A stretch of DNA of 64,000 bases from Sphingomonas sp. (GTDB lineage: Bacteria > Pseudomonadota > Alphaproteobacteria > Sphingomonadales > Sphingomonadaceae). Every line of letters starts with the position of its first letter. Position 1 is the first letter of the stretch. The DNA lies in NCBI RefSeq assembly GCF_003248515.1, contig NZ_QFOB01000001.1:372001-436000 (forward strand). The letters run 5' to 3'. The notes under the pieces were generated by a model that saw only the letters and a program-made list of their open reading frames with translations, had not been told where the DNA came from and did not search any database. Positions 51,364-60,043 of this stretch are shown one piece after another. Position numbers and translations under genes: made by a program.

Positions 51364-53660
51364 GCCGCATGATCTCCCACGATGGGATGAGCCATCCGCT
51401 CAGCCGGCGCGGCTTTCTGGTCGCGGCGGCCGGGGCGGGCCTCGCCTTCGGCTTCGCGCGGCTGGCGGATGCGGCGATGGATCCGGCGGTTCCGGGCGGC
51501 GGCGTATCTCCCGGCGCTCCGCCGTTGCTCGATCCCAGCCTGTGGTTCGGGATCGATGCCGAAGGGATCGTGACGGTCAACATCGTCCGCGCGGAGATGG
51601 GCCAGCATGTCGGCACGGCCCTGGCCCGCATCCTCGCCGACGAACTGGAGGCGGATTGGGACAAGGTTCGGATCGTCCATGTCGACAGCGATCCGAAATG
51701 GGGCCTGATGGTCACCGGCGGCAGCTGGTCGGTTTGGCAGACCTTCCCTCTGTTCAGCCGGGCGGGCGCGGCGGGTCGTATCGCCCTGATCGAGGCGGGC
51801 GCGAGACTGATGGGCGTGTCGCCTTCCGCCTGCGCCGCCAGAGCGGGCAAGGTCGTCGCCGGTGGTCGCTCGCTGTCCTATGGGGAGATTGCGCGCCGCG
51901 GCGGCACGCTGCGCCACTTCAGCGAAGACGAGCTCGCCAGATTGCCGATCAAGCCGGCATCGCAGCGCAGCCTGATCGGCCGGCCGGTCAAGGCGCTCGA
52001 TATCGCGACCAAGACGGATGGAACCGCGCGCTACGGCATCGACGCGACCTTGCCCGGCATGGTCTATGCCCGGCCCAAGCTGCCGCCCACGCGCAACGGT
52101 GCCAAGGTCGTATCGATCGACGACAGCGCCGCGCGCAAGGTGAAGGGCTATCTGAAGAGCATCGCGCTGGACGATCCTTCGGAAACCGTGCCCGGCTGGG
52201 TTCTGGTGGTCGCCGAAAGCTATTACGCCGCCATCAAGGCCACCGATCTGGTGAAGGTGGAATGGGCAGGCGGGGACGGCGCGACCGCTTCCGAGCAGGA
52301 TATTCAGGATCATGCCCGCGCGCTGATCGGCAAGGCCGATGGCGGGGTCGATCTGGATGTCGGCCCCGGCGACACCGCGACGGCCTTCCGCACGGCCGCG
52401 AGCAGCATCGAGCAGGACTATACCACCTCCACCGTGCTGCACTTCCAGCTGGAGCCGGTGAACGCGCTGGCGATCGAGCATGATGGCGTGATGGAGATCC
52501 ATACCGGCAATCAGTGGCAGTCGCTGATCCTGCCCACGCTTTCCAAGGCGCTGAACCTGCCGGAGGCGAAGATCATCCTGCGCTCCTATATGCTGGGCGG
52601 CGGGTTCGGACGGCGGCTGAACGGCGATTATACGGTGCCGGCGGCGCTCGCCGCGCGCGCGCTCGGGCGCCCGGTCAAGCTGGTGCTCACGCGAGAGGAT
52701 GATACGCGCTTCGATTCGGTGCGCTCGCCCTCCGTCCAGCGCCTGCGCATGGCCTTCGACAAGGCCGGCGGCGTGATGGGCATGACGCACGATGCCTGCG
52801 CCGGCTGGCCCACGCAGGTGATGGCCTCGGGCTTCCTCGCCCCCGGCAAGAACGGCAAATATGATCCCTTCGCGATTGCGGGCGCGGATCATTGGTATGA
52901 TGTCGGGCAGCAGCGGGTGCGCGCGATTTCCAATGATCTCGCCAATCAGGTGTTCCGGCCCGGCTGGCTGCGCTCGGTGGGGCCGGGCTGGACCAACTGG
53001 GCGGTGGAAAGCTTCATCGATGAAGCCGCGCATCACGCCGGGGTCGATCCGCTCGCGTTCCGTCTCAAGCTGCTGAACGGCAAGGGCCGCAACGCGGGCA
53101 GCGCACCCAATGCCGTGGGCGGCGCCCTGCGTCAGGCGGGCGTGGTGCGGGAGGCCGCCCGGAAAGCCGGCTGGGGCGGCAGGCTTCCGGCCGATACGGG
53201 GCTGGGCCTGGCCACCAGCTTCGGACAGGAACGCGATATGCCGACCTGGGTGGCCTGCGCCGCCCGGGTGCGCGTGGATCGCGCATCGGGCGTGGTGACC
53301 GTCGAGAAGCTGACGCTGGTGACGGACGCGGGCACGATCGTCGATCCGGATGGCGCGCTCGCCCAGACGCAGGGTGCCGCCTTGTGGGGCCTCAGCATGG
53401 CCCTGCACGAGGGCACGCAATTCGCGAACGGCATGGTCAGGGACGTCAATCTCGATACCTATATGCCGCTCCGCATCGCCGATGTGCCGGATCTGGACAT
53501 CGGCTTCATCGAGAGCACCGAAGTCCCGGTCGGTCTCGGCGAACCGGCCGTCACGGTGGTGGCGCCCGCGATCGGCAATGCGATCTTCGCGGCGGTGGGC
53601 GCGCGCCTGCGGCACCTGCCGATCACGCCCGAAGCCGTCCGCGCCGCGCTGGCCGGCTGA
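51360..53660 (+). CDS. iorB: Isoquinoline 1-oxidoreductase-type molybdenum-binding subunit
   Basis: A 766-residue large subunit of the monomeric-type molybdopterin hydroxylases (isoquinoline 1-oxidoreductase/aldehyde dehydrogenase). A twin-arginine signal 'LSRRGFLVAAAGAGLAFG' (about 14-31) indicates periplasmic export. Molybdopterin-binding pieces include 'GGGFGRRLNGDYTVPAALAAR', 'DSVRSPSVQRLRMAFD' and the catalytic-Glu region 'VGLGEPAVTVVAPAIGNAIFAAVG'. It would hydroxylate an N-heterocycle or oxidise an aldehyde; the true substrate is unknown. With the cytochrome and iorA it forms a three-gene operon. Confidence 0.9.
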   Translation: MSRMISHDGMSHPLSRRGFLVAAAGAGLAFGFARLADAAMDPAVPGGGVSPGAPPLLDPSLWFGIDAEGIVTVNIVRAEMGQHVGTALARILADELEADWDKVRIVHVDSDPKWGLMVTGGSWSVWQTFPLFSRAGAAGRIALIEAGARLMGVSPSACAARAGKVVAGGRSLSYGEIARRGGTLRHFSEDELARLPIKPASQRSLIGRPVKALDIATKTDGTARYGIDATLPGMVYARPKLPPTRNGAKVVSIDDSAARKVKGYLKSIALDDPSETVPGWVLVVAESYYAAIKATDLVKVEWAGGDGATASEQDIQDHARALIGKADGGVDLDVGPGDTATAFRTAASSIEQDYTTSTVLHFQLEPVNALAIEHDGVMEIHTGNQWQSLILPTLSKALNLPEAKIILRSYMLGGGFGRRLNGDYTVPAALAARALGRPVKLVLTREDDTRFDSVRSPSVQRLRMAFDKAGGVMGMTHDACAGWPTQVMASGFLAPGKNGKYDPFAIAGADHWYDVGQQRVRAISNDLANQVFRPGWLRSVGPGWTNWAVESFIDEAAHHAGVDPLAFRLKLLNGKGRNAGSAPNAVGGALRQAGVVREAARKAGWGGRLPADTGLGLATSFGQERDMPTWVACAARVRVDRASGVVTVEKLTLVTDAGTIVDPDGALAQTQGAALWGLSMALHEGTQFANGMVRDVNLDTYMPLRIADVPDLDIGFIESTEVPVGLGEPAVTVVAPAIGNAIFAAVGARLRHLPITPEAVRAALAG

Positions 53661-53726
53661 GGCGCGGCGCAAGCGGAGGCACAGCGAATGCTTGTCTTCG
53701 GCCGATTTTGACATCATCGTCGCGGC

Positions 53727-55151
53727 GTGGCGGGATATTGGGGAAATCGAGCCGGTCGTTTCTCGGCCTTGTTGCTCCTTGGCGCCGCCCTGACGACATG
53801 CGCGCCATCGCGGGCGCCGACGCCCCCGCCCCCCGCCGAGGCGCTCGCCCGCTCGCTCGGGCTGATCCGCACCGCGACGTCGACCGAGCCGCATGTCGTC
53901 CGCCTTCTTTTCTACGGCCAGTCGATCAGCACGCCCAAATGGACGGCGCAGGCGGTCGCGCACCTCACGCAGACTTATCCGAACGTGCGCTTCGTCGTCC
54001 GCAATCTCGCGATCGGCGGCTTCGCGGCGCAGACACTGAAGCGCACGGTCGAACGTGACGTGACCGCCTTCTATCCGGATCTGATCGTCTTCCATGTCTA
54101 TGGCGATCATCGCGATTATGAGCGGATCATCCGCACGATCCGCGCAACGACCCCCGCCGATCTGATCGTCCAGACCGATCATCTGTCCACCGATCTCGGG
54201 CCGCTGTGCGACGAGGGCCTGCACCTGAGCCTCGCCTCGCGCCCGGGCTGCAAGGGACGGCTCTGGTATCGCGCGACCGACTGGGAATCGCACATGTCCT
54301 GGTCCGTCATCCCGGGCCTTGCCGCGAAATATGGCTTCGCGGTCGAGCCGCGCCGGGACGAATGGATCGCCTATCTCGGAAAGACCGGCCTCCCCGCCGC
54401 CGCCCTGATCGCGGATTCGCCCCATCCCAATGCGCGCGGCTGGAGTGTCATGGCGCTGCTGTTCGGCCGCTGGTTCGATCGCGCCGTCGCCTCGTGGAAC
54501 GGCCAGCGCTCGACCGCCGTCACCGATCTGCCGGCCACCAGCCGGACATTCGACATGACCGGAAACCGGATCGAGATCATCGCCTCCGGCCCGCTCGACG
54601 GAAAAGTGACGGCGACGATCGACGGAAAGCGCCCGCAGGATCTGGACGGCTGCTGGCAGACGAGCCGGACCACCGCCCTGCCCGAGGTTCGGCCGTGGCC
54701 GGCGCTTCGTCAGGTGACGATCGACCCGGCCGATCACCAGGCCGATCGCTTCACGCTCACGCTCACGCATTTCGATCCGAGCCAGGCCCATTTCCGTTTC
54801 GCGTTGACGAGCGCCGCGCGCGGGCCGGACGGCGCCGGCAGCAGCGATTCCGATTTCGTCTCCCCATCCGGACGGGTGAGGATCTCCAAGGAGGATTGGA
54901 CGCTGGCCGAATCCGTGGCGCATGCGCATCGCGGCGTGCCGGAAGGCTTCAAGGTCGAATGGCGGCGCGCCTTCGTCTGCCGCGATCAGCCGGCCGTGCC
55001 GCTGACGGCCGGCACGGTGGAGCAGCGGCACCTGATCGCGACCGGCATCCGCCAGGGGCCACACAAGGTGAATATCCGCGTCTCCCCCGATGCGGAGCGG
55101 CGGATCCGCGCGATCCGGATATATCGCCCTCCGCTGGATGACGCAGCGTAA
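53727..55151 (+). CDS. SGNH/GDSL-hydrolase-like lipoprotein
   Basis: A 474-residue exported protein. The N terminus has a hydrophobic stretch ending 'LGAALTTCAP'; Cys25 could be lipidated although the lipobox is imperfect. The SGNH hydrolase blocks are visible: 'FYGQSIS' (Ser66), 'NLAIGG' (93-98), 'FHVYGDH' and 'DSPHPN' (Asp230, His233). The remaining ~230 residues are beta-rich and of unknown family, possibly substrate-binding. SGNH enzymes remove or transfer acyl groups on polysaccharides. Start is GTG. First gene of the FkbH/ACP/MBOAT cluster, 66 bases after iorB and 75 bases before the ACP. Confidence 0.72.
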   Translation: MAGYWGNRAGRFSALLLLGAALTTCAPSRAPTPPPPAEALARSLGLIRTATSTEPHVVRLLFYGQSISTPKWTAQAVAHLTQTYPNVRFVVRNLAIGGFAAQTLKRTVERDVTAFYPDLIVFHVYGDHRDYERIIRTIRATTPADLIVQTDHLSTDLGPLCDEGLHLSLASRPGCKGRLWYRATDWESHMSWSVIPGLAAKYGFAVEPRRDEWIAYLGKTGLPAAALIADSPHPNARGWSVMALLFGRWFDRAVASWNGQRSTAVTDLPATSRTFDMTGNRIEIIASGPLDGKVTATIDGKRPQDLDGCWQTSRTTALPEVRPWPALRQVTIDPADHQADRFTLTLTHFDPSQAHFRFALTSAARGPDGAGSSDSDFVSPSGRVRISKEDWTLAESVAHAHRGVPEGFKVEWRRAFVCRDQPAVPLTAGTVEQRHLIATGIRQGPHKVNIRVSPDAERRIRAIRIYRPPLDDAA

Positions 55152-55226
55152 ACGCTTCCTTTGGCATTGATTGTCGAGAGAGGCTGCGACAGGCAATGCC
55201 GACTCAACCGGCCGGAGACAGATACG

Positions 55227-55472
55227 ATGACGCGTGACGAAGTGATCGACCGGCTCGTGCCGCTGATGGAAGATATCTTCGACGAGGAAGACCTGACCTA
55301 TGCCGACAGCCTGACGGCCGGCGACATTGATGAGTGGGATTCGCTCAGCCACATCCGCTTCATGGTCGCCGTGGAGCGCGCCTTCGGCATCCGCTTCGCC
55401 GCCGGCGAGATCGAACAGTTCAAGAATCTGGGCGAGCTGGTCGCCGCCGTCACCGCCAAGACGAGCGGCTGA
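55227..55472 (+). CDS. Acyl/peptidyl carrier protein of the FkbH cluster
   Basis: An 81-residue acyl carrier protein. The phosphopantetheine attachment site is Ser39 in 'DEWDSLSHIRFM', the pattern used by dedicated carriers (DxWDSLxHI) rather than fatty-acid AcpP. The rest is a four-helix bundle ('MVAVERAFGIRFAAGEIEQFKNLGELV'). It ends two bases before the FkbH-like gene, so the two are almost certainly translated together and the FkbH-like enzyme is the predicted loader. Confidence 0.9.
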   Translation: MTRDEVIDRLVPLMEDIFDEEDLTYADSLTAGDIDEWDSLSHIRFMVAVERAFGIRFAAGEIEQFKNLGELVAAVTAKTSG

Positions 55473-55474
55473 TC

Positions 55475-57367
55475 ATGTCCGGAGCGATCGATATCCTGCC
55501 CTGGCTGCTTCCCCCCGCCGAGGATTTCCGCGCGCGGGTGCGCGCGATCGGGGCGGATGAGGCGATCGATCCCGTGGCATTGCGCACGATCGCGAACACG
55601 GCGCTGGACGTGGATCAGCTCGATCGCTTCGGCCGGCTGATGGGCAAGATCGCGGATCGCGTGCCGAAGGGCGCGCTCACGCCGCTCACGCTCGGCCTGA
55701 TCGGATCGCACACTCTGGATTATGCAGCGATGGCGCTCGTCGGCACGGGCGTGCGTCACGGCCTGCTGCTGCGCCTCGTGCGCGCCGATTATGGCCAGGT
55801 CGTCCAGTCCGTGCTCGATCCCTCCTCCACGGTGGCCCTGGCCAGGCCGGACATGGTGCTGCTGTCGCTCGATCCCCAGATGCTCAATCTTGCGACCCCG
55901 CGCCTCGATGCCGATGGCGCCGCCGAAACGGTGAAGGCCGCGATCGGGCAGGTGCGTATGTTGCGCGACGGGATCCGCGATTCGATCGGCGCCGTCGCCG
56001 TCCTTCAGACGCTCCCCCTGCCCGCCGATCCCCTGTTCGGCGGCTATGACGCGCGTGTGCCCGGATCGCCCCGCGCGATGATCGAGGCATTCAACCGCGC
56101 GCTGGCGGAAGAGGTGGTGGAAGGCGGCGATCTGCTGATCGATATCGCCTTCGCCGCGGCATCCCACGGGCTCGACCGCTGGCATGATCCGCGCGGCTGG
56201 CACAGCGCCAAGATGCCCTTCGCGCTCGAAGTCGCTCCACTCTACGCCGATCATGTGTGCCGGGTGCTGGGCGCCGCCAAGGGCAAGGCGCGCAAATGCC
56301 TTGTCCTCGATCTCGACAATACGTTGTGGGGCGGGATCATCGGCGATGATGGCGTCGAGGGGATCAAGCTCGGCCAGGGCAATGCGGCGGGCGAGGCGTT
56401 CCTCGCCATCCAGACGCTGGCCTTCGATCTCCGGCGCCGCGGCGTGATCCTCGCCGTCTGCTCCAAGAACGAGGATGCCAATGCCCGCCTCCCGTTCCGC
56501 GAACATGCCGACATGCTGCTGCGTGAGGAGCATATCGCCGCCTTCGTCGCCAACTGGACCGACAAGGCCACCAATCTGCGCGATATCGCGGCCACGCTGA
56601 ACATCGGCACGGACGCGCTCGTCTTCCTCGACGACAATCCCGCCGAACGCGCGATCGTCCGCCGCGAGCTTCCCGAAGTCGCGGTGCCGGAAGTGGGTGC
56701 GGACCCCTCGCTCTATCCGGGCCTGCTCGCGCGCGCCGGCTATTTCGAGGCGGTGTCCTTCGCGGACGAGGATCTGAAGCGCGCCGAAATGTATCGCGCG
56801 AACAGCGAACGTCGCTCGGCCATGGCCGCCGTGACCAACATCGCCGACTATCTCGCCTCGCTGGAGATGCAGCTCGATGCGCGCGGCTTCGATCTCCAGA
56901 ACCGGGCGCGCATCAGCCAGCTCGTCAACAAATCCAACCAGTTCAATCTCACCACGCGCCGCTATGGCGAGAATGATATCGGCGCGGCCGAGGCGGATCC
57001 CGAAAGGTTCACGCTCCAGCTGCGGCTGGTCGACAAGTTCGGCGACAATGGGATGATCTCGGTCATCATCTTCGACAAGGGCGCCGAGGCGTGGGATTGC
57101 GACACGTGGCTGATGAGCTGCCGGGTGCTCGGCCGGCGGGTGGAGGAAGCGGCCCTGGCGATCATCGCCGAAGCTGCCCGCGCCGCCGGGGCGAAGCGGC
57201 TCACCGGCCGCTATATTCCCACCGCCAAGAACGGGCTGGTCGAACGCCATTTCGACAAGCTCGGCTTTTCGGCCGCCGGATCCGATCCGGATGGAACGAC
57301 TTTCTGGGAATTGCCGCTGGACGCCTATGCCGCGCCAGATCTGCCGATGGCCATCACGCGCGGATGA
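55475..57367 (+). CDS. FkbH-like HAD-IIIC glyceryl-ACP forming enzyme
   Basis: A 630-residue FkbH-family protein. An N-terminal SGNH-like domain (about 1-265) precedes a HAD phosphatase domain whose nucleophile motif is 'LDLDNTLWGGIIGDDG' (Asp279, Asp281), and a C-terminal GNAT-like domain ('NKSNQFNLTTRRYGENDI', 'ARAAGAKRLTGRYIPTAKNGLVERHF'). Characterised FkbH-like enzymes take 1,3-bisphosphoglycerate, dephosphorylate it and load D-glyceryl onto a carrier protein for polyketide extender units. Here there is no polyketide synthase nearby; the partners are an ACP, an MBOAT and SGNH proteins. Activity on glycerate is inferred. Confidence 0.88.
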   Translation: MSGAIDILPWLLPPAEDFRARVRAIGADEAIDPVALRTIANTALDVDQLDRFGRLMGKIADRVPKGALTPLTLGLIGSHTLDYAAMALVGTGVRHGLLLRLVRADYGQVVQSVLDPSSTVALARPDMVLLSLDPQMLNLATPRLDADGAAETVKAAIGQVRMLRDGIRDSIGAVAVLQTLPLPADPLFGGYDARVPGSPRAMIEAFNRALAEEVVEGGDLLIDIAFAAASHGLDRWHDPRGWHSAKMPFALEVAPLYADHVCRVLGAAKGKARKCLVLDLDNTLWGGIIGDDGVEGIKLGQGNAAGEAFLAIQTLAFDLRRRGVILAVCSKNEDANARLPFREHADMLLREEHIAAFVANWTDKATNLRDIAATLNIGTDALVFLDDNPAERAIVRRELPEVAVPEVGADPSLYPGLLARAGYFEAVSFADEDLKRAEMYRANSERRSAMAAVTNIADYLASLEMQLDARGFDLQNRARISQLVNKSNQFNLTTRRYGENDIGAAEADPERFTLQLRLVDKFGDNGMISVIIFDKGAEAWDCDTWLMSCRVLGRRVEEAALAIIAEAARAAGAKRLTGRYIPTAKNGLVERHFDKLGFSAAGSDPDGTTFWELPLDAYAAPDLPMAITRG

Positions 57368-57396
57368 GCATCGCGTTTCACACCGGGGGGTGAGGC

Positions 57397-58920
57397 ATGG
57401 CTTTCAATTCGGTCTTCTTCATCCTCGTCTTCCTGCCGGTCGCACTGATCGGCTATCATGTGCTGGCAGCCTCGCCGCTGCATCGGCTGCGCCTGCCTTT
57501 CCTCATCCTCATGGGGCTGGGCTTCTATGCCCGCAGCCAGGTCTATTATGTGCCGCTGCTGCTCGGCTCGGTGCTGTTCAATTACCTGCTGGGCGTCGGC
57601 ATCGCGCGCACGGCGGATCGGCCGGCCACGCAGCGCCTGATCGTCGCCACCGGCGTGATCGTCGATGCCGGGCTGCTCCTGTATCTCAAATATTTCGCGG
57701 CGATCTTCAATTCGATCGCCGCGCCGGAAACGCCGCTCCACATCATCGCGCCGCTCGCCATCTCCTTCTTCACCTTCCAGCAGATCGGCTTCCTGGTGGA
57801 TGTCGCGCGCGGGCGGACGCAGCCGGGGGGCTTCATCTCCTATCTCGGCTTCGTCTCCTTCTTCCCGCAGCTTCTGGCCGGCCCGATCTCGCTCCATCAG
57901 GAGGTGGCGCCCCAGCTGGCCGGGCGCCCGGCGCGTGGCCGCGTGCTGGAAAACATCCTTGTCGGCCTCGTCATCTTCTCGCTTGGCCTGTTCAAGAAGA
58001 CGGTGATCGCGGACACCGCCGCCCTGATCGCCGATCCGATCTTCGATGGCGCCGCCGCCGGCAGCGCGCCGCACCTTCTGGCCGCATGGGGCGCCGCCGC
58101 GACCTATACGCTACAGATCTATTTCGATTTTTCGGGCTATTCGGACATGGCGATCGGCGTCGCCCGCATGTTCGGCATCCTGCTGCCGCTCAATTTCTTC
58201 TCACCCTTCCGATCCCGGAGCATCGCCGAGCTCTGGCAGCGCTGGCACATGACGCTGGGCCGGTTCGTGCGCGTCTACATCTTCCAGCCGCTAGCCATCC
58301 CGCTCACGCGCTTCGCCGCCGCGCGCGATCTCGGCCGCTGGCCCGGCCATGCGGTGACGACGCTGGTGCCCACCTTCCTCTCGATGCTCGTGATCGGAAC
58401 ATGGCACGGCCCCAACTGGACGTTCGTGCTGTTCGGCGCGATGCACGGCAGCTTCATGGTCATCAACGAAAGCTATAATTTCGCGACCCGCAAGAAGCGT
58501 CGCAAGAAGCCTGACACGAAGGCGATGCTGATCCTCTACAATGTGCTGACGGTGCTTGCCTTCACGCTGGCGGAAGTACCGTTCCGATCGGCCGACGTGC
58601 CGGCCGCGATGCGTATCTTCGCCGGCATGATCGGGCTCGGCGGATCGGCCCCCGCGCTCACCGCCACGATGGGCTGGTCGATGGCGGCGATGATCCTGAT
58701 TGGCGGCCTGATCGCCTGGACACTGCCCAATACGGAGCAGATCATGACCCGCGTGCGGCCCGCGCTCGATTGGGACAAGTGGGGCAAGGTGGATCCCGCC
58801 CGCGTCACGATCGCTTTCCGCTTCTCGCCCGTCTGGTATGCCTATGCGGCGGTCGCGCTCTTCTTCGGCATCGCCTTCATCCAGCGCGGATCGCAGGCGT
58901 TCATCTACTTCAACTTCTGA
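57397..58920 (+). CDS. MBOAT family O-acyltransferase (AlgI/DltB-like)
   Basis: A 507-residue polytopic membrane-bound O-acyltransferase with about eleven helices. The catalytic histidine is His337 in 'VIGTWHGPNWTFVLFG', and the second conserved His is His284 in 'ELWQRWHMTLGRF'; 'QIYFDFSGYSDMAIG' (240-254) is also diagnostic of the AlgI/DltB group. These proteins move an acyl group from a cytoplasmic donor across the membrane onto an extracytoplasmic acceptor. The adjacent ACP and FkbH-like enzyme suggest a glyceryl-ACP donor. Fourth gene of the cluster, 29 bases after the FkbH-like gene. Confidence 0.9.
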   Translation: MAFNSVFFILVFLPVALIGYHVLAASPLHRLRLPFLILMGLGFYARSQVYYVPLLLGSVLFNYLLGVGIARTADRPATQRLIVATGVIVDAGLLLYLKYFAAIFNSIAAPETPLHIIAPLAISFFTFQQIGFLVDVARGRTQPGGFISYLGFVSFFPQLLAGPISLHQEVAPQLAGRPARGRVLENILVGLVIFSLGLFKKTVIADTAALIADPIFDGAAAGSAPHLLAAWGAAATYTLQIYFDFSGYSDMAIGVARMFGILLPLNFFSPFRSRSIAELWQRWHMTLGRFVRVYIFQPLAIPLTRFAAARDLGRWPGHAVTTLVPTFLSMLVIGTWHGPNWTFVLFGAMHGSFMVINESYNFATRKKRRKKPDTKAMLILYNVLTVLAFTLAEVPFRSADVPAAMRIFAGMIGLGGSAPALTATMGWSMAAMILIGGLIAWTLPNTEQIMTRVRPALDWDKWGKVDPARVTIAFRFSPVWYAYAAVALFFGIAFIQRGSQAFIYFNF

Positions 58921-58930
58921 GGCCGCGCCG

Positions 58931-60004
58931 GTGACCGATACGATCCCCGCCGAACCGCTGATCAGCCCGTCCCGCGCCGCCGCGGCGCTGGCGGGCATCA
59001 TCGCCGCCGTGATCCTGTTCACGATCGCGGCGCTGGCCCTGCCGCACGATCGCTACATCTCCTTCCAGCAATTCGCCTCGGGCGATGCCTCCCGGCTACG
59101 CTGGGTCTACGAGCGGATCCATTATGATCCGACGCCGATCGATGTTGCCGTCATCGGCAGTTCGCGCGTGGAAGCCGCCATCAGCGCGCCGAAACTGGAA
59201 AGCGCGCTGACGAAACGGATGGGCCGGCCCATCCATGTCGCCAATCTGGCCGTGCCGCTGGAGGGCCGCAATCTCCATTACATCATCGCGCGGGAATTGC
59301 TGCGCACGCATCCGGAGACCCGGCTGATCCTGCTTTCGCTTGTCGAACGCAGCCGGCTTTCGCATCCCGCCTTCCGCAATGTCGGCGATATCGGGGACGT
59401 GCTCGGCTCACCCATCTGGGTCAATTTCTACTGGCTGGATGACGCCTCCTTCCTGCCCTATCGCCAGATGAGCCTGTTCAGCCAAACCCTGTTTCCCGGC
59501 CTGTTCGGCGTTCACCCGGAATTCGATCCGGCCGCCTATCGCGGCACCGGCTTCGATACAACCAAGAGCTTCCGTCTGGAAAATGGCAAGCTGGTGGATC
59601 GCGATACGATCCGCACCGCCGATCATCTCGATGCCCAGATCACGCCGATCCGCCCGCATGTGCCGGTGCTCGTCCGGCTGTTCGGCGGCGACGACAATAT
59701 CATCGAAAACAGCTTCTCAGCGCGTCTCGCAAGCGATCTGAAGGGGCGATGCGCGGGACTGATATTCCTCCACATGCCGGTGTGGCGGGGCAATATCGAG
59801 GATGTCGATCTTGCGCCGAACGCCAGGCTGGGCGCGGTGCTGTTCACCCCGCCGGAAATCGGGCGCACGCCGGAGGAGTTCAGCGATTCCGGCCATTTGC
59901 GCAGCCTTGGGATCGATGAGGTGAGCGCCTGGCTGCCTGGCGCGCTCCAGCCCTATCTCGGCCCGTTGCGCGAGCCCGGCTGCCCGGCCCGGCCGGGAGC
60001 GTAG
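58931..60004 (+). CDS. Membrane-anchored SGNH-like protein (DltD/AlgX-like role)
   Basis: A 357-residue protein with one N-terminal membrane helix (about 17-37, 'AALAGIIAAVILFTIAALAL') and a periplasmic SGNH-type domain: 'DVAVIGSSRVEAAIS' (Ser77/Ser78), 'VANLAVPLEGRN' and a C-terminal 'DSGHLRSLG' (Asp319, His322). The topology matches DltD and other proteins that finish MBOAT-dependent acyl transfer. Sequence similarity to DltD itself is not obvious, so this is inferred from fold motifs and context. It starts with GTG, 10 bases after the MBOAT gene. Confidence 0.72.
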   Translation: MTDTIPAEPLISPSRAAAALAGIIAAVILFTIAALALPHDRYISFQQFASGDASRLRWVYERIHYDPTPIDVAVIGSSRVEAAISAPKLESALTKRMGRPIHVANLAVPLEGRNLHYIIARELLRTHPETRLILLSLVERSRLSHPAFRNVGDIGDVLGSPIWVNFYWLDDASFLPYRQMSLFSQTLFPGLFGVHPEFDPAAYRGTGFDTTKSFRLENGKLVDRDTIRTADHLDAQITPIRPHVPVLVRLFGGDDNIIENSFSARLASDLKGRCAGLIFLHMPVWRGNIEDVDLAPNARLGAVLFTPPEIGRTPEEFSDSGHLRSLGIDEVSAWLPGALQPYLGPLREPGCPARPGA

Positions 60005-60043
60005 GGCTCGCGCTCAGCACAATCAGGCGCTAATCGGATTTCC

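Noticed and set aside
51279..55352. Open frame of 1357 codons on the minus strand opposite iorB, the SGNH lipoprotein and the ACP gene
   Set aside because: It is the antisense shadow of clearly recognisable plus-strand genes; its product is low-complexity, rich in Arg, Gly and His, with no domain, and such long antisense frames are expected in GC-rich DNA.
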